DNA from: Myxococcaceae bacterium | Lineage (GTDB): Bacteria; Myxococcota; Myxococcia; Myxococcales; Myxococcaceae | Assembly (NCBI GenBank): GCA_016926755.1 | Contig: JAFGNZ010000184.1 | Coordinates: forward strand, 1 to 64,000 | Length of the DNA stretch: 64,000 nt | Direction: 5' to 3' | In this document: positions 17,701 through 25,035 of the stretch, piece after piece | Position numbering within the stretch: position 1 is the stretch's first letter | How the letters are laid out: each line of letters begins with the position of its first letter | Notes under the pieces: model-generated | What the model saw: only the letters and a program-made list of their open reading frames with translations | Told to the model about the DNA's origin: nothing | Database searches by the model: none | Position numbers and translations under genes: made by a program

Positions 17701-17912
17701 CCGGCATGGCGAAGCTGTGGGAGCAGGCGCTGGTGGCCTGTGAGAAGCGCGGAGAGCCCGTGACGGACGCGTACGGGCGCCGCCTGAAGCTGTCGCGGCT
17801 GCCGTCGGAGCTGCTCGCCCTCACCGATCCCCGGGTGGTGGTGGTGGGCGGGACGCGGCTCTCCGAGGACGTCGAGAACTGGGGCGCTTGGGTCGCCCAG
17901 GAGGCGCCATGA
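14784..17912 (+). CDS. Alpha-2-macroglobulin-like protein, N-terminal (MG domain) subunit
   Basis: A 1042-residue protein with an N-terminal membrane anchor at about residues 9-30. MG-type domains follow; the MG2 signature is visible as LTDRPLYEPGHRVQFRAVAL near residue 170. A later MG/BRD-type unit near residues 820-880 reads VPEKPAYAPGELARLRVQ and ends in GLFGVDEGLAQL. Between them, at about residues 485-665, are two Cys-bearing segments resembling AgmX/PglI C-terminal modules. The chain stops before the A2M domain, which is encoded by the next gene; the stop and the next ATG overlap as ATGA. Bacterial macroglobulins are thought to trap invading proteases in the periplasm. This one would form the front half of such a protein. 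Confidence 0.82.
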   Translation: MKVRSRRWLLAGGFGGVLAGVALAIITSQVCLSAWIFQGVRVPQCPEGRFRQTASLRVHGLARERTGTVYVWALAHGAGRLRGEELRAQVRRVEAQLVLLDGAGQETPLKPEKGWEREEDGGLSAEVKLPALPDGDYTLRARVITPLGTDSVDAALPLYAPARIHVLTDRPLYEPGHRVQFRAVALRARDLGPLDGRPGTWSVVDPNGEVVLEERAPAGPWGVVFGAFPLDRGAPTGGWRVRWASGAASGEASFQVEPFTLPRFRVEASSPRPFWRAGETPAVEGQVLYSSGAPVAAAEVSFSWDHSGEWPPPSEWFAGALPAKVRTDAAGRFRVSLPRVPEDLRGQATLLAELTAVDPAGDAVRGGVSLLLSEDAVAVSAVTELEGGLVENYSNRVYLRATTADGQVLPGAEVTVKRAWDPKDPGVRTVADEDGVAALQLDPGVPVNVVVPAMPVRREPLPDPVELGGSADLLTAEEETSLQDQVALERWPPAFYPCARFVSSDTGSAQVELSVRVSASGAVVDVIGQSAPARLSACFAEVARARTLPAGRERMLHLSFQVVDPQLPNLEVEVSAATGEGQRVAEVLSEAALDARTCLPPKLSEHSALPSLLRWRTRKGRTDIDAGWVPAPKEEGVTMLSAAVLPCIQARFARLSLSRPGQKEATSDEEMEEPQEAEEAMGIARLTAFPSAGDEEEARAQDTTRLGYELRVSARVEGEELGSTKLFLPPTQLPSQRLRASPVLARAGEAVRVELLRGPGFSGSLPELLVMEAGATRLEAKVELRERVANFRLPADFEGWAQVRWGEALARVYVAPRAQLAVGLVPEKPAYAPGELARLRVQTHVDGKEGPAAVGLFGVDEGLAQLAPLPGPAALGSLRPAPTLISPAFGVLDGQALAMGRIRGANAAAATLLRVREVPSVEDAEPSQAFTVQGAFEPDVELTEPFYRVLGELTAQVRAWEEKAPVGETLSPAGMAKLWEQALVACEKRGEPVTDAYGRRLKLSRLPSELLALTDPRVVVVGGTRLSEDVENWGAWVAQEAP

Positions 17913-20251
17913 AGCGCGCGCTGCTCATTGTCGCGGTCCTGTTCGTGGGCTTCTTCCTGGGCGCAACCCTGGGCAACGTCCGCCGGCTGTTCGGCTCGTC
18001 CGCCTCCGCGCTGGCAGGCGACGCGACGTTCGCGCCGCAGATGGCGTACGCGCCAGCGCCTTCGGCACCCGCGCCGGCTGAGTTCGCCGACGAGGAGCTC
18101 GAAGGCGGGTTCGCCATGGAGGACAGGCCGAGGGGCGCGCTGGAGATGAGGCGCAAGGAGGTCAAGGCCATCAAGAGCTTCGGCGCCGAACCCCCGAAGC
18201 CTGCCAGCAAGGAGGACGCGGAGGGGAAAGCGCAGGCCGAGGCGGCCCCGAGCCGCGCCTGGTTCCCGAAGACGTTCCTCTTCGAGCCGCTGGTGGAGAC
18301 GGACGCGGCGGGGCAGGCGGTGGTGCCGGTGAAGGTCCCGGACCGGTTGACGCGGTGGCGGGTGCTGGCGCTGGCGCACTCACGCTCGGGCGCGCAGGCG
18401 GGCGCCGTGACGAGCTTCGCGGGCACGCTGCCCATCTACGTGGATCCCGTGGTGCCGGCCTTCCTCCGCGCGGGAGACACCGTGCGGCTGCCCGTGCAGG
18501 TGGTGAACACCACCAGCGCCGCGGTGGAGCAGCCGCTGAAGCTGACGGCCGACGGCGTGGTGGTGGAGGGCAGCGACACGCGCACCGTGCGGGTGCCCGC
18601 CCAGGGCAGCGTGGTGGAGTACGTGATGGTGAAGGCCACCCAGCCGGGCCCCGTCTCCCTGCGGGCCTCGCTCGGAACCACGGACGCGGTGGTGCGCGGC
18701 TTCAAGGTGGTGCCCACCGGACGTCCGGTGAGCCAGCTGCGCGGGGGCTCGTTGGCGGCGCCGCGCACGCTCACGCTGGAGGGGCCCGCGGAGGCGGAGG
18801 AGGGCAGCGAGCGGGTGCGGCTGCAGGTGTACCCCGGCGCCCTGGGCGTGCTGCGCGCGGAGCTGTCCTCGGCGGCCGAGCGCGGGGGGCTGGCGGAGGA
18901 CGCGTACGCGCTGCTGCTGGCGGGGCGCGCGCCCACGCTGCTGAAGACGTTGGGCGAGGCGGCGGACGCCGAGACGCTCAAGTCCATGTCCTCCCTCTCC
19001 GGCCAGCGCGTGCTGCGTGCGGGCCGGGCGCCGGACGTGCCCACCGCGGCGCTGCTGGCGCAGGCGGCGCTCAGCCACCCGGACAACCCGGTGCTGACCC
19101 GGCTGGGAGAGCGCCTGGCCGCGCAGGTGGCCACCGCCCAGCGCCCGGATGGGACCTGCCAGGGGGCGGATGGGTGGGCGCTGCAGCGGCTGCTCGTGGC
19201 CACCGCCGACTGCGCCCAGGCCGTGCGCGCCGGCTCCGCGCTGTCCACGGCCGGCAAGCAGCGGGCGGCGGCCTTCACCGCGCGAGCGACCGGCGCCTTC
19301 GAGCGCAACCTCTCGCGGGTGCAGGACGGCTACACCGCGGCGGCGATCCTCGCCAGCGGGGGGGTGACGGGCTCCCTCCAGGACACGCTGCGCGAGCAGG
19401 TGCGCGGGGCGCTGAAGGCGCGCGCGGACGGCGCGGTGTACCTGCCCGTGGAGCCCGGCGTGGTGCGCGCGGACGGCGCGGCGCCCGGTGAGGCGGAGGC
19501 CACGGCGCTGGCGGTGCTCGCGCTCGCTGGGGACGCGAAGGCGCCGCTGGCGGATCTCGGCGCGGCGCTGCTCGCCGGCTACCAGCCCGGGTGGGGGTGG
19601 GGGGATGGCCGCGCCAACCTGCTGTGCCTCCAGGCCGCGATGGCGCTCTTCTCCCAGCCGCTGCCCTCGCAGGTGCGCGTGGTGCTCGAGCGCGACGGCA
19701 AGGTCATCACCGAGGGCAGCTTCGACGCCAAGGCGCTGCGCGACGTGCTGGTCCTGGAGGCGGCGGCGCCCGGCTCGGCGGGAGCCCACACGTGGATGGT
19801 GCGCGCGGAGCCGGCGGTGCCGGGGCTGGGCTTCTCGCTGACGCTGGGCGCGTACGTGCCGTGGAAGGCGGAGAAGGGCCAGGGGCTGGAGCTGGCGGTG
19901 AAGGTGCCGGCCGAGGCGAAGGTGGGGCTGCCGGTGGAGGTGGCGGTGCAGGCGGCCTCGCCGGCGGGCATGGAGCTCAAGCTGCGCTACGCGCTGCCCT
20001 CGGGCGTCCAGGTGGACACGCCGAGCCTGATCCGCCTGGTGGCCGAGCAGAAGGTGTCCTCCTACGAGGTGGAGGATGGGGCGGTGACGCTCACCTTGCC
20101 ACCGCGCACGGCGGGCGCGCCGTTCCTGGCCAGCTTCCGCGTGGTGCCCACGCTGGCGGGCAAGCTGCAGGGAGGCGCCTCCAGCCTCTTCCCCGTGGGC
20201 AGGCCGGAGCTTGTCTCCTACGTCCCGCCATCCCTGTGGACGGTGCGCTGA
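17909..20251 (+). CDS. Alpha-2-macroglobulin-like protein, C-terminal (A2M/TED domain) subunit
   Basis: A 780-residue protein. AGGAGG precedes the ATG, which overlaps the upstream stop by four bases, so translation is coupled. A membrane anchor at residues 5-22 leads into an Ala/Pro/Glu linker. The A2M domain starts near residue 112 with WFPKTFLFEPLVETD and continues with PDRLTRWRVLALAHS. A helical toroid like the thioester domain spans about 290-580, and a C-terminal beta domain follows. The thioester motif C-x-E-Q is not present, so covalent trapping is unlikely; non-thioester macroglobulins are known. It probably pairs with the preceding MG-domain subunit at the inner membrane. Confidence 0.82.
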   Translation: MKRALLIVAVLFVGFFLGATLGNVRRLFGSSASALAGDATFAPQMAYAPAPSAPAPAEFADEELEGGFAMEDRPRGALEMRRKEVKAIKSFGAEPPKPASKEDAEGKAQAEAAPSRAWFPKTFLFEPLVETDAAGQAVVPVKVPDRLTRWRVLALAHSRSGAQAGAVTSFAGTLPIYVDPVVPAFLRAGDTVRLPVQVVNTTSAAVEQPLKLTADGVVVEGSDTRTVRVPAQGSVVEYVMVKATQPGPVSLRASLGTTDAVVRGFKVVPTGRPVSQLRGGSLAAPRTLTLEGPAEAEEGSERVRLQVYPGALGVLRAELSSAAERGGLAEDAYALLLAGRAPTLLKTLGEAADAETLKSMSSLSGQRVLRAGRAPDVPTAALLAQAALSHPDNPVLTRLGERLAAQVATAQRPDGTCQGADGWALQRLLVATADCAQAVRAGSALSTAGKQRAAAFTARATGAFERNLSRVQDGYTAAAILASGGVTGSLQDTLREQVRGALKARADGAVYLPVEPGVVRADGAAPGEAEATALAVLALAGDAKAPLADLGAALLAGYQPGWGWGDGRANLLCLQAAMALFSQPLPSQVRVVLERDGKVITEGSFDAKALRDVLVLEAAAPGSAGAHTWMVRAEPAVPGLGFSLTLGAYVPWKAEKGQGLELAVKVPAEAKVGLPVEVAVQAASPAGMELKLRYALPSGVQVDTPSLIRLVAEQKVSSYEVEDGAVTLTLPPRTAGAPFLASFRVVPTLAGKLQGGASSLFPVGRPELVSYVPPSLWTVR

Positions 20252-20273
20252 GGGCGCGGCAGGGGGATCCGCA

Positions 20274-21107
20274 TCACGCCATCAACCACTGGAGCAGCGC
20301 CTGGGCCGCGTCCACGTGGACGAAGTGGCCCGCCTCCGGGAGCGTCTCCACGGGGCAACCCGCCGCCTGCATTCGCGCCACGTCCGCATCCGTCACGTAG
20401 CGCGAGCGCCCGCCGCGGATGCAGCGCACGCGCGCTCCCGGCCGCTCCACCGCCGCCCAGAGATCCACGCCGTTCACCCGCCCGTGCAGCTCCGCGAGCG
20501 CCTGTCGATCGAAGCGCCAGCGCACCCAGCCGTCGGCAGTGGGGGTGAGGTTCATCACCAGCCAGTCCGCCAGCGCCTCCGAGAGGCCCTGGCCCACCAG
20601 CCCCGCGCGCATCTCCCGGCGGCTCGGCGCGGTGTCCGGCGCCTGGAGCAGCATGTGAAGCACCATGCCACTCTCCGAGAGGTCCACCGGCACCGGGCTG
20701 GGGGCGATGTCCAGCAGTGTCACGCTGGCCACATCGGCGGGGGAGGCGAGGCTCGCCGCGAGCGACACCCGGCCGCCCAGGGAGTGCCCGACCAGCTCCA
20801 GCGGGCCGGTGAAGCCCCGGGCGCGCGCCGTCTCCAGCACGTCCCTCGCCAGCGTGTCCAGGTCCGCGCCCGGAGGCGGAGGCGGGGAGGCGCCATGGCC
20901 GGTGAGGTCCGGCAGGAGGAAGCGCCGGCGAGGATCCGCCGCGCTCCAGGCCGTCGCCAGTGAGCGCAGGTTGCGCCCCGAGCCGAGGAAGCCGTGCAGC
21001 AGCACCGTAGGCACCTCGCCTTCGCCCAGCTGGAAACTCTCGAGGAGCACGATCGTCGCCTTTCCGGACCGCGCGGCTTGACCGGGGCGCGGGCCGTCGC
21101 GCTTCAT
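20274..21107 (-). CDS. Alpha/beta hydrolase
   Basis: A 277-residue enzyme of the alpha/beta-hydrolase fold, similar in layout to the YbfF/MenH-type esterases. The oxyanion HG lies at residues 38-39 (VLLHGFLGSG). The nucleophile elbow GHSLGG has Ser at about residue 109, and a C-terminal His lies in EAGHFVHVD. There is no signal peptide, so it is cytoplasmic. The start at 21107 was chosen because an AGAGGG sequence precedes it. The next gene diverges only 32 bases away, so both promoters must overlap the neighbouring coding region or each other. The substrate is unknown. Confidence 0.85.
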   Translation of the reverse strand: MKRDGPRPGQAARSGKATIVLLESFQLGEGEVPTVLLHGFLGSGRNLRSLATAWSAADPRRRFLLPDLTGHGASPPPPPGADLDTLARDVLETARARGFTGPLELVGHSLGGRVSLAASLASPADVASVTLLDIAPSPVPVDLSESGMVLHMLLQAPDTAPSRREMRAGLVGQGLSEALADWLVMNLTPTADGWVRWRFDRQALAELHGRVNGVDLWAAVERPGARVRCIRGGRSRYVTDADVARMQAAGCPVETLPEAGHFVHVDAAQALLQWLMA

Positions 21108-21139
21108 ACCGCGAACGCCCTCTGCCCCGGAGCTACTCC

Positions 21140-21691
21140 GTGTCCATCGCCTCCCTGCTGTGTCTCGTACTCGCCGCAGCCCCTGCCTCCGCTCCGGCCG
21201 ACAAGGCCGACCCGCGCCCCGCAATCGCCGCCGTGCTCGATGATTGGCACAAGGCCGCCGCCGACGCGGACGAGGGGCGCTACTTCGGACACTTCACCGC
21301 CGAGGGTGTCTTCCTGGGCACGGATGCCACCGAGCGGTGGACCCGGGATGCGTTCCGTACCTGGGCGAAGCCGTACTTCGCGCGCGGCAAGGCGTGGAGC
21401 TTCCGGACCGTGTCCCGCAACATCTCCCTCTCGAAGGAGGGCACGGTGGCCTGGTTCGACGAGGTGCTCGACACCCCGAACATGGGCCCTTGCCGCGGCT
21501 CGGGTGTCCTGGTGAAGGAGGGCAGCGGCTGGAAGATCGCCCAGTACAACCTCTCCGTCCCCATCCCCAACGCGCTGCTGCCCGAGTTCACGAAGCGCAT
21601 CGAGGCGCACCTGAAGCAGCAGCCAGCGCCCGCGAAGGCCGAGCCCGCCAGGAGCGGAGCCCCGAAGGACGGGGCCACGAAGGGCAGGTAG
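21140..21691 (+). CDS. Exported NTF2-like (SnoaL/DUF4440-type) protein
   Basis: A 183-residue protein with a GTG start. A signal peptide covers about residues 1-18 (SLLCLVLAAAPASA). The mature part begins with a long helix (AIAAVLDDWHKAAADADEG). The cone-shaped NTF2 fold pattern follows: FTAEGVFLGTD, then WTRDAFRTWAKPYF, then strands ending GSGWKIAQYNLSVPIP. Family members bind small ligands or act as enzymes; no catalytic residues can be assigned. The C-terminus is a Lys/Pro/Ala-rich tail. It is predicted to be periplasmic. Confidence 0.8.
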   Translation: MSIASLLCLVLAAAPASAPADKADPRPAIAAVLDDWHKAAADADEGRYFGHFTAEGVFLGTDATERWTRDAFRTWAKPYFARGKAWSFRTVSRNISLSKEGTVAWFDEVLDTPNMGPCRGSGVLVKEGSGWKIAQYNLSVPIPNALLPEFTKRIEAHLKQQPAPAKAEPARSGAPKDGATKGR

Positions 21692-21740
21692 CAGTGTTCA
21701 CGGGCTGGCACCGCGGGCCGGGGCAGCGGGGGGCCCCCGG

Positions 21741-23222
21741 CTACAGGCCGAACGGATAGGTGTCGGGCGCGTCCTCCTCCTCGTGCCCGGCGTCGGCGTC
21801 CAGCGGCTTCAGCGCCCACGTCTCGTCGTAGTGCACCACCGCGTCGAACTGCGCCGGCAGATCCGCCAGGAAGTAGTGGCTCCAGCGCTCCGTGCGAGGC
21901 GCGTACACCACGCCGATGGCGCGCTCCAGCCGCCGCTCGCGCAGGCCGGCGGCCGCCTCGCCCAGGTCCTCCATCCGCAGCAGGAACCGCGGGACGCCGA
22001 GCTCGTGGAAGAGGTGCTCGTAGCTGCTCTGGAGCGCCGGGCGGATGCGGCGCCGCAGCCCCGGGCCGTCCCACTCCTTCGCGGCGATCACCGTCCCCGC
22101 GTACGTGGTGAAGCCCACGCTGTAGACGGCCTCCCCGTGCCGCTCCCGCAGGAGCTGCCCCAGGTTCAGCTCGCCCTGATCCCCCAGCTGCGTGGCTCGT
22201 GCGTCCCCCAGGTGCGAGTTGTGCGCCCACACCACCATCCGCGCGGGCCTCCCTGTCTTGCGCTCCAGGTGCGCCGCCAGCGCGTCCGCCGCGTCCGCCA
22301 TGTGCATGTCCCGCAGGTTCCAGCTCTCGTTCCGCCCGGCGTACATCGTCCGGTAGTACGCCTCCGCGTCTCGCGCCAGCCGCGCGTTCTGCTCGGCGAA
22401 GAAGCGCGCGTCCTCCTCCCGCGCCCCCTGCGCCTCGCGCTGCTGCAGCTCCAGGAGCTGCTCCACCACCGCGTCCTCGCACGTCTCCGCGTAGCCGTAC
22501 GCCGTCGCGTGGCCGTAGCTCTGCGGATCCTCGCCAAAGTGCTCGAAGCACCCGTAGCGCTCGCGCGCCCGCCGCGCCGCCTGGGGATCCACCTTCTCCA
22601 GGTAGTCCACCACCGCGCGCATGGAGGCGTGCAGGCTGTAGAGATCCAGCCCGTAGAAGCCTGCTCGCTGCGCGGGAGGCTGCGCCGCGTTGTGCGCCCG
22701 CATCCAGCGCAGCAGCTCCGCCACCTCCTGGTTGCGCCACATCCACCGGGGGAAGCGCTCGAAGCTCCCCAGCGCAGCCTCCGGCTCCGCGTCAGCTCCC
22801 TCTCCGTGGACGAAGTCATTCACCCGCAGCGCATCCGGCCAGTCCGCCTCCACCGCCACCGCCATGAAGCCATGCTCGGCGATCAGGCGCCGGGTGAGCG
22901 CGGCCCGCAGCGCGTAGAAATCGTGGGTGCCATGCGTCGCCTCGCCCAGAAGGACGAAGCGCGCCTGGCCAATGCCCTCCACGAACGCGTCCAGGTCCGA
23001 GTGGGCCCCTGTCAGCGGCAGGGCCGCCGAGCGCACTCCATCCATCAGCGCGGGAGAGAGCGTCGGCTCGTCGTCATCGAAGAAGGGGGCCATGCCCTCA
23101 AAGGTGGGCAGATCCGCCGTGGCTGCCCAGTCGCGTACCCCAGCAGGCAGACGGGCAGGGGGACTTTCGTCTCGTGGCCGGGCGACGAAGGTGTCAGAAT
23201 TGGCCGGTACGCTCCTGTTCAT
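21741..23222 (-). CDS. Erythromycin esterase-like family protein
   Basis: A 493-residue protein. The EreA/EreB/EreC-like family is marked by LLGEATHGTHDFY near residue 90, a further VEADW segment and WAHNSHLGD near residue 320. These hold the Glu and His residues used by erythromycin esterases to open macrolactone rings. Most chromosomal relatives have unknown substrates, so macrolide resistance is possible but unproven. There is no signal peptide. The start is uncertain: an upstream ATG at 23249 is also open, and the N-terminal 30 residues are poorly conserved in character. It diverges from the chalcone-isomerase-like gene. Confidence 0.82.
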   Translation of the reverse strand: MNRSVPANSDTFVARPRDESPPARLPAGVRDWAATADLPTFEGMAPFFDDDEPTLSPALMDGVRSAALPLTGAHSDLDAFVEGIGQARFVLLGEATHGTHDFYALRAALTRRLIAEHGFMAVAVEADWPDALRVNDFVHGEGADAEPEAALGSFERFPRWMWRNQEVAELLRWMRAHNAAQPPAQRAGFYGLDLYSLHASMRAVVDYLEKVDPQAARRARERYGCFEHFGEDPQSYGHATAYGYAETCEDAVVEQLLELQQREAQGAREEDARFFAEQNARLARDAEAYYRTMYAGRNESWNLRDMHMADAADALAAHLERKTGRPARMVVWAHNSHLGDARATQLGDQGELNLGQLLRERHGEAVYSVGFTTYAGTVIAAKEWDGPGLRRRIRPALQSSYEHLFHELGVPRFLLRMEDLGEAAAGLRERRLERAIGVVYAPRTERWSHYFLADLPAQFDAVVHYDETWALKPLDADAGHEEEDAPDTYPFGL

Positions 23223-23427
23223 GCGGGAGCATCTCGTTGGTGTGGACATGTCGGGTTCCGATCACCTCGCGAGTAGGATCACTGGATACCTGTGGCACGT
23301 GTGCGCATCGTGCCCGCCATCTCGGGCAGTCGTGGCAGGCAGGAAGGGGACAGGCGCTTCTTCCCTGGGGCCCTCTTGGAGGGACAGGGGAGGGGGTCGA
23401 GCCGTAGCGCGGTGGAGGAGCGGCCGG

Positions 23428-23976
23428 ATGGGGCGAGAAGGTTGGGTGGCGGGGGCGCGATGGCTGCTGCTCGCGGCGGTGCTCGCGGCGGGGCTGGCAG
23501 AGGCGCGTGAGGTGGGCGGCGTGCAGATGCCGGACACGGTGGAGCTCCAGGGGCATCGGCTGGAGCTCGCGCACATGGCGCTCAAGGAGAAGCTCTTCTT
23601 CAACATCTACGTGTGGGGCCTCTACATGGAGCACATCCCCCGCGCGGAGTCCGAGGCCATCTCCACCAACTCCTTCAAGCGGCTGCACTTCCGCTTCCTG
23701 CGCAAGGTGCGCTGCGATCAGCTCGTGGGCGCCTTCCGCCACGGGCTCTCCAGCCATGCCGCCATGAGCTCCGAGCCGATGCGGCAGGAGCTGGAGCTGC
23801 TGCTGAAGTCGCTGCGGGACGTGGGCAAGGGGGACAACCTCATCCTCACCTACGAGCCGGGCACCGGGCTGCACGTCTCCGGCGAGGCCTCCGGCGGCGT
23901 GCTGATCCCTGACAAGGGCTTCGCGGATGCGCTCTTCGCCGCCTGGCTGCAGAGGCACCCCGTCTTCGCGCGCTGA
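23428..23976 (+). CDS. Exported chalcone isomerase-like protein
   Basis: A 182-residue protein starting at ATG 23428 with GGAGG upstream. A signal peptide covers about residues 1-23 (ending AAGLAEA). The mature part shows the chalcone-isomerase-like pattern: a strand with VELQGHRLELAHMALKEK, then LFFNIYVWGLYM, then FLRKVRCDQLVGAFRHGL and a Gly-rich C-terminal segment. Bacterial members of this fold are mostly periplasmic proteins of unknown ligand; true chalcone isomerase activity is not implied. It converges on the SAM-hydroxide enzyme gene, with six bases between the stops. Confidence 0.8.
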   Translation: MGREGWVAGARWLLLAAVLAAGLAEAREVGGVQMPDTVELQGHRLELAHMALKEKLFFNIYVWGLYMEHIPRAESEAISTNSFKRLHFRFLRKVRCDQLVGAFRHGLSSHAAMSSEPMRQELELLLKSLRDVGKGDNLILTYEPGTGLHVSGEASGGVLIPDKGFADALFAAWLQRHPVFAR

Positions 23977-23982
23977 GGGCGG

Positions 23983-24885
23983 CTACTTCCTTCGGAGGGC
24001 GAAGGGCGTCAGCGGCTGGATGTCGTGCTCGCGGGCGAAGTGCCCCTGGTTCACCGCGAAGGCCACCCGCCCGCGCGAGTCCACGTACAACAGAGGCTTG
24101 AGCTTTGGCACATCGCTGAAGGTGGAGACGAAGGGCAGCCGCAGCTCGCGGCCCTTGCCGAAGGTGACTCGCACCGTGTCCCCACGCTGGTAGCCCAGCT
24201 TCGCCAGCAGCGCGCCGTTCGTGTTGGTGACCAGGTTGCCGTAGGGGTGCTCGATGGCGAGCACCGTGCCCTGCAGCGCCGTGTCCGACAGCCGGGGCTC
24301 GGGGATGCCCAGGCGCTTCCAGTCCTTCACCACCGGGCCCACCTGCGTCCAGTCATCCCCCCGGGCGAGCCGGGCCCCCACCGGGGCGAACACGTCCCGG
24401 CCATGGAAGGTGGAGGAGAGCTCCGGGGTGTGGTGCCAGGCGGGGTGGGTGATGGCCCGGGCCTCCGTGATGCCCTCCTGGCGCTCCACCAGCGTGATGA
24501 GGCCGTTGTCCGGGAGGACGAAGAGCTGCCCCCGCTTCGTCTTCATCACGAGCGCCTGGCGCTCGCTGCCCACGCCCGGGTCGATGACGGTGACGAACAC
24601 CGTGCCCGCCGGGTAGTACGGCGCCGTGCCTGCCAGGAAGCGGGCCCCATCCAGCACCGAGTAGGGCTCCACGTCGTGCGAGAGATCGACGATGCGCAGC
24701 CGCGGCTCCAGGCTGAGCATCACGCCCTTGCAGATGGCCACCGAGTCGTCCCGCTGGCCGAAGTCCGTCATGAAGATCAGGGTGGGCTGGGTGGAGGACG
24801 CGGCGGAGGGGGACGGCTCCACGGCCTCGGCGCGCGCAGCGGCGAGCAGCGGCAGGAGCAGGACGAGGTGGCATGCCAGGCGCAT
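23983..24885 (-). CDS. Exported S-adenosylmethionine hydroxide adenosyltransferase family protein
   Basis: A 300-residue protein. The DUF62/SAM hydroxide adenosyltransferase family uses water or hydroxide to split S-adenosylmethionine into adenosine and methionine. Family motifs are present: MTDFGQRD near residue 38, IVDLSHDVEP, VIDPGVGS, PDNG and the C-terminal AIEHPYGNLVTN domain. Unusually, residues 1-20 look like a cleavable signal peptide (LACHLVLLLPLLAAARA), which would place the enzyme outside the cytoplasm where SAM is not expected. The start at 24885 was chosen for AAGGA just upstream. It diverges from the vgrG gene. Confidence 0.85.
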   Translation of the reverse strand: MRLACHLVLLLPLLAAARAEAVEPSPSAASSTQPTLIFMTDFGQRDDSVAICKGVMLSLEPRLRIVDLSHDVEPYSVLDGARFLAGTAPYYPAGTVFVTVIDPGVGSERQALVMKTKRGQLFVLPDNGLITLVERQEGITEARAITHPAWHHTPELSSTFHGRDVFAPVGARLARGDDWTQVGPVVKDWKRLGIPEPRLSDTALQGTVLAIEHPYGNLVTNTNGALLAKLGYQRGDTVRVTFGKGRELRLPFVSTFSDVPKLKPLLYVDSRGRVAFAVNQGHFAREHDIQPLTPFALRRK

Positions 24886-25035
24886 GGGAGGTCCTTTTTT
24901 TGATCTCACGGCAGACTTCTAGGGCAGCCGAGGCGGACAAGCGAGCTTGGGGGATTCCCGTAGCTTTCTGGGAGTGGGAATGGCGCGGTATGAAGGGGGC
25001 TCGCTGACAGCACGAGATTTTCATGGGGAGGCCAC

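Noticed and set aside
17880-17915. Macroglobulin split explained as a sequencing frameshift
   Set aside because: The second gene has its own AGGAGG, start, membrane anchor and linker, which a simple frameshift would not create.
23291-23306. Second sigma-54-like match (TGGCACGTGTGCGCA)
   Set aside because: Spacing between the GG and GC elements is wrong by one base.
23983-24885. Fluorinase or chlorinase rather than hydroxide adenosyltransferase
   Set aside because: Nothing in the sequence supports a halogenase; the general DUF62 motifs fit the common hydroxide-using enzymes.
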